64,000 nt of DNA from Rhodanobacter denitrificans (lineage in GTDB: Bacteria; Pseudomonadota; Gammaproteobacteria; Xanthomonadales; Rhodanobacteraceae): the NCBI GenBank assembly GCA_003241385.1, contig QFPO01000001.1, positions 1 through 64,000 of the forward strand. The letters run 5' to 3'. This document shows positions 9,156 to 18,036 of the stretch, piece after piece (the first letter of the stretch is position 1; each line of letters begins with the position of its first letter). The notes under the pieces were generated by a model, which saw nothing but the letters and a program-made list of their open reading frames with translations, was not told the origin of the DNA and searched no databases. A program made the position numbers and the translations under genes.

Positions 9156-9362
9156 CGGCGACGAGGCGCGTGCGGCCATGTTGACCCGGACATCGATCGA
9201 TCCAGACCCGTCGGTACGGCAGGGCGACGGGCCGAACCTGAGCGCGGGCGCTGCCTGCGCGATCATTGAAGCCTGCCCGGCGGGCAGGCCGTCGAGCGGG
9301 ATCGCGGCGGGCGTCGCCGTTCCGGCCTCGCCGTCGCGGCGGCGCTATTCGAGGAGCACGTG

Positions 9363-10112
9363 ATGGAGCAGCAGGCGCTCAGTCCCACCGAGCTGCGCGT
9401 GATCATCGCCGTGATCGGCGTGATCGCGTTCGGTCTGATCTATCTGTTCGGCCGGCCGCGCAAGCCCGAACAGGGTAAGCGCACGCCGGCGCGACCGGCC
9501 GAGGGCGCACGCGTCGAGCCGGTGTTCGGCGACGTCGGCGGCGATGCCGTCGACGCCGACCGCATCGAGCCGAGCCAGGGTGAGCTGCCGGTGTCGCTGG
9601 ACCCCGGCGAGGCGCCGGCGGCGGCCGCGCCGCGCCGGTCGACGCTCGGTGCGCGGCCGGAGGGCCAAATCGAGCGCATCGTGACGCTGTACGTCTCGGC
9701 GCGCGCCGGCCAGACGATGGCCGGCACCGACCTCGTCGTCGCGGCCGAGAAGGCCGGTCTGCAGTTCGGCGACATGGGCATCTTCCATCGCCTGGCGCCC
9801 GGCAAGGCCGAGCAGGGTCCGGTGTTCAGCATGGCGCAGATGACGCGGCCGGGCAGCTTCGACATGACGCGGATCGACCAGCTGACCACGCCCGGCGTGA
9901 CGCTGTTCATGACGCTGCCGGGCCCGGTGCCGGCGCTCGACGCCTGGGAGGCGATGCTGCCGGCCGCGCAGCGGCTCGCCGAGCTGCTCGACGGCGTCGT
10001 GCTCGACGAGCAGCGCAACGCGCTCGGCCGCCAGCGCGTGGCGCATCTGCGCGACGAACTGCGCGCCTGGGACCGCGAGCAGGAACGCAACCAGATCCAT
10101 CCGCATTGGTAG
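9363..10112 (+). CDS. zipA: Cell division protein ZipA
   Basis: ZipA anchors FtsZ filaments to the inner membrane at the septum. The 249-residue protein has one N-terminal transmembrane helix (residues about 12-31, LRVIIAVIGVIAFGLIYLFG), a charged Pro/Ala-rich linker, and a C-terminal FtsZ-binding domain from about residue 100 with RIVTLYVSARAG and LQFGDMGIFHRL. I chose the ATG at 9363, preceded by a GAGGAG site, over the GTG one codon earlier. It follows smc by 207 bases that hold no gene I can see. The ligA gene that often follows zipA in gammaproteobacteria is absent here. Confidence 0.93.
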   Translation: MEQQALSPTELRVIIAVIGVIAFGLIYLFGRPRKPEQGKRTPARPAEGARVEPVFGDVGGDAVDADRIEPSQGELPVSLDPGEAPAAAAPRRSTLGARPEGQIERIVTLYVSARAGQTMAGTDLVVAAEKAGLQFGDMGIFHRLAPGKAEQGPVFSMAQMTRPGSFDMTRIDQLTTPGVTLFMTLPGPVPALDAWEAMLPAAQRLAELLDGVVLDEQRNALGRQRVAHLRDELRAWDREQERNQIHPHW

Positions 10113-10134
10113 ATCGCGCCACGGCGCATCCGGC

Positions 10135-10164
10135 GGTGCCGGCCGGCACGTGTCAGCCGGCACC
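10135..10164. terminator. Inverted repeat between convergent zipA and DUF3108 genes
   Basis: GGTGCCGGC (10135-10143) is perfectly complementary to GCCGGCACC (10156-10164), with a 12-base loop. There is no T-tract, so intrinsic termination is uncertain. Its place between converging genes fits a bidirectional stop signal. Confidence 0.4.
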
Positions 10165-10253
10165 CGACCCTCGTCGGTCGTCCCTGTCGACAAGCACGAG
10201 CACCGCTGGCCGCGCCGGATGGATCGCTCCGGGCGAACCTCGCTGAACGCTCG

Positions 10254-10961
10254 CTAGTCCCGACCGAACGCGGTCAGGCGCAGCGTGATCGTCTCGTTCT
10301 TCTTGCCGTCGCGCTGTTCGATCTGCACCGGCAGCCAGCCGATGTCGGCCGCATGCCAGCTGGTCGACACGCGCGGGCCGCGTTCGCGCTTCACGCGCAC
10401 GGTGTCGAACGCGCCGGCCGGCACGTCCAGGCGTGTCTGACCGTCGCGGCGGTAGTGCACGGTCTCGACGCCGTCGCTGCCGGCGACCGGATAGTCGAAC
10501 GCGTCGCGGCCGCGCGCCAGATCGATCGCGATCGCCAGCGTCACCGCGTGCCGATCCAGCGTGCCGGGTTCGAGCCGGTGCCGGGCGCTCTTGCCCTGGT
10601 CTTCGATCACGACCTCGCCGGTGGACCAGTCGAAGGTGCCGTGCCGGCTGCGCGTCTTGAGCATCGCGTCCTGCTGGAAATCGTAGGCGGTCGTCTCGAG
10701 CCGCCCGTCGCGCCAGCGCAGGCTCGACTGCTCGGTGACGTCGATGCCGGCCATGCGTGCCAGACCTTGGGTCCCCTGCGTGCGCGAGCGGAACGTCCAT
10801 GCGTCGGCGCCGTCGCTGCGCAACGTCAGCGTCGCGGTACCGAGCTCGCTGCCGTTGCGCGAGACCGCGTACTGCGCATGGAACGGCTGCAGCGGCGCGG
10901 CGGGCGCGGCGACCGCAGTGGTGGCGGCGAGCGCCAGCAGAAACGGGAGACAGGCTTTCAC
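10254..10961 (-). CDS. DUF3108 domain-containing exported protein
   Basis: A 235-residue protein with a Sec signal peptide (KACLPFLLALAATTAVAAP, cleavage near residue 20) and a DUF3108 body. It begins FHAQYAVSRNGSELGTATLTL, contains WTFRSRTQGTQGLARMAG and ends with PVQIEQRDGKKNETITLRL. Family members are periplasmic or outer-membrane-facing proteins of unknown function, predicted to be beta-rich. It starts with GTG at 10961, supported by GGAG seven bases upstream; longer frames run across the accessory block and are not real. In related genomes I expect this gene close to purN (inference), but here more than 5 kb separates them. Confidence 0.85.
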   Translation of the reverse strand: MKACLPFLLALAATTAVAAPAAPLQPFHAQYAVSRNGSELGTATLTLRSDGADAWTFRSRTQGTQGLARMAGIDVTEQSSLRWRDGRLETTAYDFQQDAMLKTRSRHGTFDWSTGEVVIEDQGKSARHRLEPGTLDRHAVTLAIAIDLARGRDAFDYPVAGSDGVETVHYRRDGQTRLDVPAGAFDTVRVKRERGPRVSTSWHAADIGWLPVQIEQRDGKKNETITLRLTAFGRD

Positions 10962-11222
10962 GAACGACTCCGGCGCTGGGGGCCGCAGTCTGCGCGGCGC
11001 AGGCTGAACGACGGCCCAGAAGGCGGTTCGATGCCCGCCACGCTCCCGAGATCCGCGAAACGTCGCACGACGAACCGACTTCGTATTCTTTTCATAATGT
11101 GGAAGGATGCACACTTCGGGCCGCCGCCGGCACTCACCATCGCGGCGCTGGACCGATCGGTATCGGGGCCGTCGGCGGGTACGGCCGGATCGGTCCGAAT
11201 TTTCGAACAGGGGGGAATCGGT

Positions 11223-11909
11223 ATGACGCATCTTTTCGGATCGCGCGCGACGCGGGTGCGCGTGGTGTGCTGCGCGGTCTTCATCACGGCAGGCGCCTCT
11301 TCGCTGCAGGCGCAGACGATCGTGCCCAATCCGTATCTGCACACCGAACTCGCGCCGTGGGAGGCGTTCGTGTCGGCGGCGCCCGATCCGATCGGCGCCG
11401 GTGCGCCGCCGGTCTGGCAGTCGCCGCCGGACGTCGACGCCAATCCGGCTTCCGGTTCGGCCGCGATCGCCCTGACGCCGTCGGCAGCCCAGGCCGCGTC
11501 CGGCATCGGCCAGTGTTTCGATTTCGTCGCGCCGACGAGCGTCGAGTTCCTCAACTACGGCATGGCGCTGTGGGTGTCGGACGCGGCGATGCTCGACGGC
11601 AGCGTCCGTGCGGTCGTCGAGATCCGCCTCTACGCGAGCGCCGGCTGCGCCGATTTTCTGAGCGGTGGATCGCAGGGACAGGCCCTGAACGCCGCCTCGA
11701 TGTCGCCGTCGACCTGGTATCGCCTGGCCGACAACAGCTTCGTGCCGAACGATGCGCCGGTGATGGCGGCCAGCGCGCAGGTGCGCGGCTATCTGCAGCA
11801 GAGCGGCGCTGCGACGACGCAGCCGAACTATCGGGCCAACTTCGACCATTTCGTGCTGGTATTGAACAGCACCACGCCGGTCGAGCTGATCCGTTTCCAG
11901 GTCGATTGA
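11223..11909 (+). CDS. Secreted hypothetical protein
   Basis: I do not recognise a family. The 228-residue product has a signal peptide (VRVVCCAVFITAGASSLQAQ, cleavage near residue 31). The mature part starts TIVPNPYLHTELAPWEAF and is rich in Ala, Ser and aromatic residues, with Cys in IGQCFDFVAP and SAGCADFLSG that could pair. The pattern resembles small secreted beta-sandwich proteins. It leads the accessory block and lies 10 bases before the large repeat protein, so the two are probably co-expressed and perhaps both act outside the cell. A low-GC patch at 11080-11100 with a CATAAT hexamer (11093-11098) may be its promoter. Confidence 0.7.
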   Translation: MTHLFGSRATRVRVVCCAVFITAGASSLQAQTIVPNPYLHTELAPWEAFVSAAPDPIGAGAPPVWQSPPDVDANPASGSAAIALTPSAAQAASGIGQCFDFVAPTSVEFLNYGMALWVSDAAMLDGSVRAVVEIRLYASAGCADFLSGGSQGQALNAASMSPSTWYRLADNSFVPNDAPVMAASAQVRGYLQQSGAATTQPNYRANFDHFVLVLNSTTPVELIRFQVD

Positions 11910-11919
11910 GGGGATCGCC

Positions 11920-14900
11920 ATGACGCATGAATTCTTCCGTGGCGCTCTGCTGGCGCTGCTGGGCATGGCCGCGCTCGACGCGGCCGCCGCGCCTTGCCCG
12001 ATCACGACGATCGCGCCGGCGACCTCGCTGCCGGATGCCGCCGTCGGGTCGGCCTATGCGCAGTCGTTCACCGCGTCCAACGGCGCCGGGCTGCCGTTCG
12101 CGTTCGCACTCACCGGCGGTCTGCCGGCCGCCACCGGTCTGGCGCTGAGCCCGCAAGGGCCCGGCTCGGCGCAGCTGTCCGGAACGCCGGCCGAGGTGGG
12201 CACCTACGTGTTCACGCTGTCGGCGACCGACTCGAGCGGATGCAGCGGCGGGCGCATCTACGCACTCGACGTCGTGCCGGGCTCGCAGACGATCAGCTTC
12301 ACGTCGTCGCCGCCTGCCGATGCGGTCGTCGGCGATACCTACGCGGTATCGGCGACCGCGACCTCAGGACTTCCGGTCGTCTTCTCGATCGCGCCGGCAG
12401 CCGCGACCGTGTGTTCGCTGGCGGGCTCGATCGTGACGTTCGACGCCGCGGGCACCTGCGCGATCGAGGCGAACCAGGCCGGCGACGCGAACTGGAATCC
12501 GGCACCACAGGCGCAGCAGAGCTTCACGGTCGGGCGCGGAACGCAGACGATCACGTTCACCTCGACCGCGCCGGCCGACGCGGTCGTCGCCGGCGCCACC
12601 TATGAGGTCGCCGCGACCGCGTCGTCGGGACTGCCGGTGACGTTCTCGATCGATGCCGCGGCCGCGGCGGTGTGCTCGATCAGCGGCAGCACGGTCAGCT
12701 TCCAGGGGGCCGGCAGCTGCGTCGTCAATGCCGACCAGGCCGGCGATGCCGACTGGAATCCTGCGCAGGCCCAACAGAGCTTCGCGGTCGGCCGCGGTGC
12801 GCAGACGATCAGCTTCACGTCCTCGCCGCCTTCCGATGCGGCCGTCGGCGACACTTACGCGGTAGCGGCGACGGCGACCTCCGGTCTCCCGGTGGTGTTC
12901 TCGATCACGCCGGCAGCCGCGAGCGTATGTTCGCTGGCGGGTTCGCTCGTGACGTTCGACGCCGCGGGCACCTGCGTGATCGAGGCGAATCAGGCCGGCG
13001 ACGCGGACTGGAACGCCGCTCCGGCGGTCCAGCAGTCGGTGCCGGTCGAGCGCGTCGAACAGACCATCACCTTCACGTCGACACCGCCGGGTTCCGCCGC
13101 AGTCGGCGGGCCCGGCTACGCCGTGTCGGCGACGGCATCGTCGAGTCTGGCGGTGACCTTGTCGATCGATCCGTCGGCGTCCGGTGTCTGTACGCTCGCC
13201 GGCGCGACGGTGTCGTTCCAGGCGGTGGGCACGTGCGTCGTCAACGCCGATCAGGCCGGCGATGCGACCTATGCGCCGGCGCCGCGCGTTCAGCAGAGCG
13301 TCGCGGTCGGCCCGGGCAGCCAGACCATCACGTTCACCTCGACGGCACCGCCCGGCGCCGTCGTCGCCGGTGCCGCCTATGCGGCCACCGCGACCGCGAG
13401 TTCGGGCCTGCCGGTCACGCTGTCGATAGCACCGGCGGCCGCGTCGGTCTGCGCGATCAGCGGCGGCACGGTCAGCTTCCACGGCGCCGGCACCTGCATC
13501 GTCGCTGCGAATCAGCCCGGCGATGCGAACTGGAATCCGGCACCGCAGGCGCAGCAGAGCTTCATGGTCGGTCGCGGTACGCAGACGATCACGTTCACTT
13601 CGCCGGCACCGTCCGGTGCCGTCGTCGCCGGCGCCGCCTATGCGGCCACCGCGACCGCGAACTCGGGCCTGCCGGTCACGCTGTCGATCGACCCGGCGGC
13701 CGCGTCGGTCTGCGCGATCGGCGGCGGCACGGTCAGCTTCCACGGCGCCGGTACCTGCATCGTGAATGCGAACCAGGCCGGCGATGCGAACTGGAATCCG
13801 GCACCGCAGGCGCAGCAGAGCTTCACGGTCGGGCGCGGAACGCAGACGATCACGTTCACCTCGACCGCGCCGGCGGACGCGGTCGTCGCCGGCGCCACCT
13901 ACGAGGTCGCCGCGACCGCATCGTCGGGACTGCCGGTGACGTTCTCGATCGATGCCGCAGCCACGGCGGTGTGCTCGATCAGCGGCAGCACGGTCAGCTT
14001 CCAGGGGGCCGGCAGCTGCGTCGTCAATGCGGACCAGGCCGGCGATGCCGACTGGAATCCTGCGCAGGCCCAACAGAGCTTCGCGGTCGGCCGCGGTGCG
14101 CAGACGATCAGCTTCACCTCGACGCCGCCGAGCTCGGCCTTCGTCAATGGTCCGACCTATACCGTCGCCGCGACGTCCAGTTCGGGGCTGGCCGTGACGT
14201 TCTCGATCGATGCGAGCGCGAGCGCGGTCTGCACGGTCAGCGGCGCGACGGTTTCGTTCGTCGGGAGCGGCACCTGCGTCGTCAACGCGAACCAGGCGGG
14301 TGACGCGAACTGGACACCGGCGCCCCAGGTCCAGCAGAGTTTCGCGGTCTCCTCCTGCGTCGTGCTCGAACTCGGCGAGGTTCGCCATCTGTCGCCGGGT
14401 GCGCTTCCATGCGTGCTCAACACGTCCGGTAGCGCGGCCGAGTACACGCTGCTGCCGGCCAATTTCAGCGATATCGGCGACTCGACGCTGAGTCTGACCG
14501 CAACCGGCATCCAGCCCGTCAGCGGTCCTCCGCTGCCGCGTCCGGCAGCGCAAACATTCGGTCTGGCTCCGCTGCGCGATGCCGAAGCGGGCCACGCGCA
14601 CGGCCCGGCCGATCCGGCGGCCCTGCCGCTCGGCAGGCCGCATCGTCCGAGCGATCTGATCGAGGCGCCGCGCGGCAGCGTCACCCCGCTGGTGCCGGGA
14701 CAGCTGATCGACATCAATGCCGCCGTCGGTGGCTGCAGCGGCGCGCCGGACATCCGTAAAGGCCGCGTCGAGGTGGTGACGACCGCCCAATGGGCCGGGC
14801 AGCCGCTGCTGTTTGCGGTGCAGGAGGTCGTCGAGACGACACCGGGCGCCGGCGACTGGCATCCGCCGGTGCCCGGGGGCTACGCTGCGCTGGATCTGAC

Positions 14901-16068
14901 GGTGATCACCGACGCGTTCGTGATGGAGCCGCCCGGCAATACCTCCAACGCATCGGGCACGCTCGGCTCGCTGGCCAGGTCCGGTGCGATGGGCCTGGCA
15001 CGCGACAATCTCGGCCTGATCACCGACATCGACGGCAACGGCGGCGTGATCCTGTTCTTCACGCCCAAGATGAACCAGCTCAGTCCGCCGGCGACGTCGG
15101 GGATCACGTCGGGCATGTTCCAGCCGCGCGACATGTTCTCGGCCGCGAGCTGTCCGAACAGCAACGAGGGCGAGATTCTCTATCTGATGGTGCCCGACCC
15201 GACCGGCGTGGTGAACAGCAATGTGCGCACGCTCAGTTTCGCGTTCGGCAATGCGATGCCGACGCTCGTGCATCACTTCGCACACATGACCAGTGCCTGG
15301 CGGCGTTCCTATCTCCACGGTGCCACGCCGCAGGAGGAGATGTGGCTCGACGAGGCGATCGCCTGGCAGATGCAGGAACTGGTGTTCTTCAACACCTCGG
15401 TCGGCCTCGGCCCGCGCATGAACATCCAGCTGAGCGATCTGACTACCGGACCGAATGCGTCCCGGCGCGTCGCCGCGTTCAACACGTATCAGAACCCGAT
15501 GTACGGCCACGATCGTGTATGGCTGTACCAGCTGAGCGGCACGAACGGCAATCGTCGGGTCGGTCCACTGCTGCGCCACCCGACATCGAACGGCACGATT
15601 CCGACCGTGCACGAGAACGCGGCCCAGAACTTCTCGCCGTCCTACACGTTCCTGCGCTACATGCTGGACCGTCGCAACGGCGACGATGCGGCGCTGCTCA
15701 GCAGCCTCGTCAACACCTCCGCAAGCGGACTGGCCAATCTGCAGGCGGTGTTCGGCGTGGCGCCGCGGGACTGGGCGCGCGACTTCCTGATCGCCCTCTA
15801 CGCAGACGACGCGGTCGCCGCCGCAGCGCCCGAGTATCGGTTGCCGAGCTGGAACTACCGGTCGATCTATGTCGGCCTCGGCGGCTACCCGCTGGCGGTC
15901 GATCCGCTCAGCGACGGCGTGCCGCTGGCGTTCTCGCTGCGGCCCGGCGGCGGTGCGCGTTACGCGCGCTTCGGCGTGGCGGCCGGTCAGGCGGCCGGTC
16001 TCAGCCTGACCGAAGGCGGCAGTACGCCGAATGCGAACGTGATGACCTCGATCCTGCGCACGAAGTGA
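11920..16068 (+). CDS. Secreted multi-repeat protein: eight Ig-like repeats plus degenerate M30-like peptidase domain
   Basis: A 1382-residue exported protein. A signal peptide (residues about 1-24) is followed by a putative-Ig domain (residues 25-120, SGTPAEVGTYVFTLSATDSSG). Eight tandem repeats of 86-87 residues occupy residues 123-813; each starts QTI[ST]FTS and has one conserved Cys pair. The C-terminal region (about 980-1382) resembles peptidase family M30: LITDIDGNGGVILFFTPKMN, NSNEGEILYLMVPDPTGVVN and EEMWLDEAIAWQMQEL are recognisable. The zinc motif, usually HEFQH in this family, reads HHFAH at residues 1118-1122. The general-base Glu is therefore His, and ordinary proteolysis is doubtful. 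It may be an adhesin or a pseudo-protease. The M30 assignment is from recalled family sequence, not from a search. Confidence 0.8.
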   Translation: MTHEFFRGALLALLGMAALDAAAAPCPITTIAPATSLPDAAVGSAYAQSFTASNGAGLPFAFALTGGLPAATGLALSPQGPGSAQLSGTPAEVGTYVFTLSATDSSGCSGGRIYALDVVPGSQTISFTSSPPADAVVGDTYAVSATATSGLPVVFSIAPAAATVCSLAGSIVTFDAAGTCAIEANQAGDANWNPAPQAQQSFTVGRGTQTITFTSTAPADAVVAGATYEVAATASSGLPVTFSIDAAAAAVCSISGSTVSFQGAGSCVVNADQAGDADWNPAQAQQSFAVGRGAQTISFTSSPPSDAAVGDTYAVAATATSGLPVVFSITPAAASVCSLAGSLVTFDAAGTCVIEANQAGDADWNAAPAVQQSVPVERVEQTITFTSTPPGSAAVGGPGYAVSATASSSLAVTLSIDPSASGVCTLAGATVSFQAVGTCVVNADQAGDATYAPAPRVQQSVAVGPGSQTITFTSTAPPGAVVAGAAYAATATASSGLPVTLSIAPAAASVCAISGGTVSFHGAGTCIVAANQPGDANWNPAPQAQQSFMVGRGTQTITFTSPAPSGAVVAGAAYAATATANSGLPVTLSIDPAAASVCAIGGGTVSFHGAGTCIVNANQAGDANWNPAPQAQQSFTVGRGTQTITFTSTAPADAVVAGATYEVAATASSGLPVTFSIDAAATAVCSISGSTVSFQGAGSCVVNADQAGDADWNPAQAQQSFAVGRGAQTISFTSTPPSSAFVNGPTYTVAATSSSGLAVTFSIDASASAVCTVSGATVSFVGSGTCVVNANQAGDANWTPAPQVQQSFAVSSCVVLELGEVRHLSPGALPCVLNTSGSAAEYTLLPANFSDIGDSTLSLTATGIQPVSGPPLPRPAAQTFGLAPLRDAEAGHAHGPADPAALPLGRPHRPSDLIEAPRGSVTPLVPGQLIDINAAVGGCSGAPDIRKGRVEVVTTAQWAGQPLLFAVQEVVETTPGAGDWHPPVPGGYAALDLTVITDAFVMEPPGNTSNASGTLGSLARSGAMGLARDNLGLITDIDGNGGVILFFTPKMNQLSPPATSGITSGMFQPRDMFSAASCPNSNEGEILYLMVPDPTGVVNSNVRTLSFAFGNAMPTLVHHFAHMTSAWRRSYLHGATPQEEMWLDEAIAWQMQELVFFNTSVGLGPRMNIQLSDLTTGPNASRRVAAFNTYQNPMYGHDRVWLYQLSGTNGNRRVGPLLRHPTSNGTIPTVHENAAQNFSPSYTFLRYMLDRRNGDDAALLSSLVNTSASGLANLQAVFGVAPRDWARDFLIALYADDAVAAAAPEYRLPSWNYRSIYVGLGGYPLAVDPLSDGVPLAFSLRPGGGARYARFGVAAGQAAGLSLTEGGSTPNANVMTSILRTK
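12286..14358 (+). repeat. Eight tandem 258-261-bp repeats encoding Ig-like domains
   Basis: Repeat starts are at 12286, 12544, 12802, 13060, 13321, 13582, 13843 and 14101; units are 86 or 87 codons. Units 2 (12544-12801) and 7 (13843-14100) differ at only 6 of 258 bases and one amino acid, while others are more diverged. This points to recent duplication or gene conversion inside the gene. Confidence 0.95.
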
Positions 16069-16075
16069 GCGGGAC

Positions 16076-16110
16076 GGTGCCGCTCCTCGACGCGTCGAGC
16101 GAGCGGCACC
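16076..16110. terminator. Long hairpin between the repeat protein and convergent purN
   Basis: GGTGCCGCTC (16076-16085) pairs perfectly with GAGCGGCACC (16101-16110), and the inside is itself a palindrome (CTCGACG/CGTCGAG). The whole can fold into one nearly uninterrupted stem seven bases after the stop codon. There is no long T-tract, but its place between converging genes fits a bidirectional terminator. Confidence 0.6.
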
Positions 16111-16193
16111 GGGCTTCCGCGCGATCGGCGGCCGGGAAAGCGACGACGTAGCGGCAGGCCGCCTGTCTCAGGCGCGGCCGGCCGCAATGGCTG

Positions 16194-16868
16194 TCAGGCA
16201 AGCGCCAGTTCCGTCGCGTGTAGTTGCAGCGGCTGCGCGAGCGGCCGGCCGTCCAGATGCACGGTCGCACCGTCGAGTGCGATGCGGCCGCGCGCGATCA
16301 GCTCGATCACCGCCGGCAGCAGGCGGTGTTCCTCGGGCAGCAGCCGCGCCGCGAGGGTCTCGGGCGTGTCGTCCGCGGCGATCGCGATCGAGGCCTGCGC
16401 GATCACCGGACCGGCGTCGAGTTCGGCACCGACGAAATGCACCGAGGCGCCGTGCCGCGCGTCACCGGCCGCGATCGCGCGGCGATGCGTGTCCAGGCCC
16501 GGATACAGCGGCAGCAGCGACGGATGGATGTTGACGATGCGCCCGGCCCAGGGTTCGAGCACGGACGGATCGAGGATCCGCAGGAAGCCTGCCAGCACGA
16601 GCAGGTCCGGCTCGAACGCGGCCAGCCCGGCGAACAGCGCGCGGTCGAAGCCGGCGCGGTCGGCGAAGTCGCGCGGCCGCAAGGCGATGGTCGGGATGCC
16701 GAGTTCGCGCGCGGCGGCGACCGCTGCGCAGCCGGGGCGATCCGAGAACAATGCCGCGATGCGGACCGGCAGACGGCCGCTGCGGGCCGCGTCGATCAGC
16801 GCGAGGAAGTTGCTGCCGCGGCCGGACGCGAAGACGACGAGACGCGGCGTCTCAGGCGATGCGGACAC
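16194..16868 (-). CDS. purN: Phosphoribosylglycinamide formyltransferase 1 (GAR transformylase)
   Basis: PurN transfers a formyl group from 10-formyltetrahydrofolate to GAR in the third step of de novo purine synthesis. The 224-residue protein has the N-terminal VVFASGRGSNFLALIDA phosphate-binding segment. The catalytic segment NIHPSLLPLYPGLDTH supplies the Asn and His, and the later GAELDAGPVIAQ supplies the catalytic Asp. Length is normal. Its ATG lies 17 bases inside the end of purM, so the two are translationally coupled. No odd features. Confidence 0.96.
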   Translation of the reverse strand: MSASPETPRLVVFASGRGSNFLALIDAARSGRLPVRIAALFSDRPGCAAVAAARELGIPTIALRPRDFADRAGFDRALFAGLAAFEPDLLVLAGFLRILDPSVLEPWAGRIVNIHPSLLPLYPGLDTHRRAIAAGDARHGASVHFVGAELDAGPVIAQASIAIAADDTPETLAARLLPEEHRLLPAVIELIARGRIALDGATVHLDGRPLAQPLQLHATELALA

Positions 16869-17889
16869 GCTCGTCGCCGCTGGCGGCGACGATCTCGCCG
16901 ATCGTCACGGCCGGAAGGCCCAGCGTCTCGAGTGCGTCGACCGTCGCGCCGGCCTGCGAGCGCGGCACGATCAGCACGTAGCCGATGCCGCAGTTGAACG
17001 TGCGCCACATCTCGCTGCGCTCGACCTTGCCTTCGCGCTGCAGCCAGTCGAACACCGCCGGCAGCTTCCAGGCGCTGCTCTCGAGCGCGACGCCGAGGCC
17101 GTCGGGCACGACGCGGATGATGTTCTCCTGCAGGCCGCCGCCGGTGATGTGGGCCATGCCGTGCACGGCCTGCTGCTGCATCAGCTTCAGCACCGGCTTG
17201 ACGTAGATCGTCGTCGGCGCCATCAGCGCGTCGGCCAGCGAGGTGCCGTCCAGGTCCAGATCGAACGGCCGGCCGGCCCGTTCGACGATGCGCCGGATCA
17301 GCGAATAGCCGTTGGAATGCGGACCGCTGGAGCGGATGCCGACGATCGCGTCGCCGGCCTGGATGCGGCGGCCGTCGATCAGCGCGAGCTTCTCGACCGC
17401 GCCGACGCAGAAGCCGGCCAGGTCGTACTCGCCGGGCGGATACATGTCCGGCATCTCGGCGGTTTCGCCGCCGACCAGCGCGCAGCCGGCCAGCTCGCAG
17501 CCCCTGGCGATGCCGCCCACCACGCTGACCGTGGTGTCGACGTCGAGCTTGCCGGTCGCGAAATAGTCGAGGAAGAACAGCGGTTCGGCGCCCTGGACCA
17601 GCACGTCGTTGACGCACATGCCGACCAGGTCGATGCCGATGGTGTCGTGGCGGCCCAGCGTCTGCGCCAGCTTGAGCTTGGTGCCGACGCCGTCGGTGCC
17701 GGAGACGAGCACCGGATCGCGGTAGCGCGCGCCGAGTTCGAACAGCGCGCCGAAGCCGCCGAGGCCGGCCATGACCTCGGGCCGGAAGGTCCGCTTGACC
17801 AGCGGCTTGATGCGCTCGACGACGGCGTTGCCGGCATCGATGTCGACGCCGGCGGCGCGGTAGGTGAGGGCTTCGGTCGCGTTGGCCAT
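16852..17889 (-). CDS. purM: Phosphoribosylformylglycinamidine cyclo-ligase (AIR synthase)
   Basis: PurM closes the imidazole ring to form AIR in the fifth step of purine synthesis, using ATP. The 345-residue protein starts MANATEALTYRAAGVDIDAG, the usual family N-terminus. It has LVSGTDGVGTKLKLA and IGIDLVGMCVNDVLVQGAEPLFFLDY for nucleotide and substrate binding, GGETAEMPDMY, and HITGGGLQENIIRV. The start at 17889 is fixed by this homology, although the frame stays open far upstream. It overlaps purN by 17 bases and is divergent from the DUF2066 gene. Confidence 0.96.
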   Translation of the reverse strand: MANATEALTYRAAGVDIDAGNAVVERIKPLVKRTFRPEVMAGLGGFGALFELGARYRDPVLVSGTDGVGTKLKLAQTLGRHDTIGIDLVGMCVNDVLVQGAEPLFFLDYFATGKLDVDTTVSVVGGIARGCELAGCALVGGETAEMPDMYPPGEYDLAGFCVGAVEKLALIDGRRIQAGDAIVGIRSSGPHSNGYSLIRRIVERAGRPFDLDLDGTSLADALMAPTTIYVKPVLKLMQQQAVHGMAHITGGGLQENIIRVVPDGLGVALESSAWKLPAVFDWLQREGKVERSEMWRTFNCGIGYVLIVPRSQAGATVDALETLGLPAVTIGEIVAASGDERVRIA

Positions 17890-17917
17890 GTTCGCTGGGT
17901 CGGCGCGAGGGGCGCGC

Positions 17918-17923
17918 ATGATA
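17918..17923 (-). promoter_or_regulatory. Probable -10 element of the purMN operon
   Basis: On the minus strand the sequence reads GCTATCATG, giving a TATCAT -10 hexamer about 29 bases before the purM ATG. It falls in the 147-base divergent spacer and predicts a leader of about 20 bases. No convincing -35 element was found. Confidence 0.5.
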
Positions 17924-18036
17924 GCAGCGTCGCGCCCCGGCGTGCCAAGGCGGCACGGGGGCGCGGCGGCGCCAATTGGACGCGGCAACGCGCTTTGGGC
18001 AGACTTCCAGCCCCTTAAGGATGCCGGACCTCGCCG

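Noticed and set aside
4428..9266. A 1612-codon open frame antisense to bolA, the PPIase gene and smc
   Set aside because: It arises from the high GC and codon pattern of smc on the opposite strand. It has no homology I can recognise, no start context and Leu/Arg/Ala-rich composition.
12286..14358. CRISPR-like array
   Set aside because: Repeats are 258-261 bases, contiguous and in frame within a gene, without spacers.
12364..15612. A 1082-codon minus-strand frame antisense to the Ig-repeat gene
   Set aside because: It mirrors the repeat DNA. Its sequence is an Arg/Asp/Gly-rich shadow with no family similarity.
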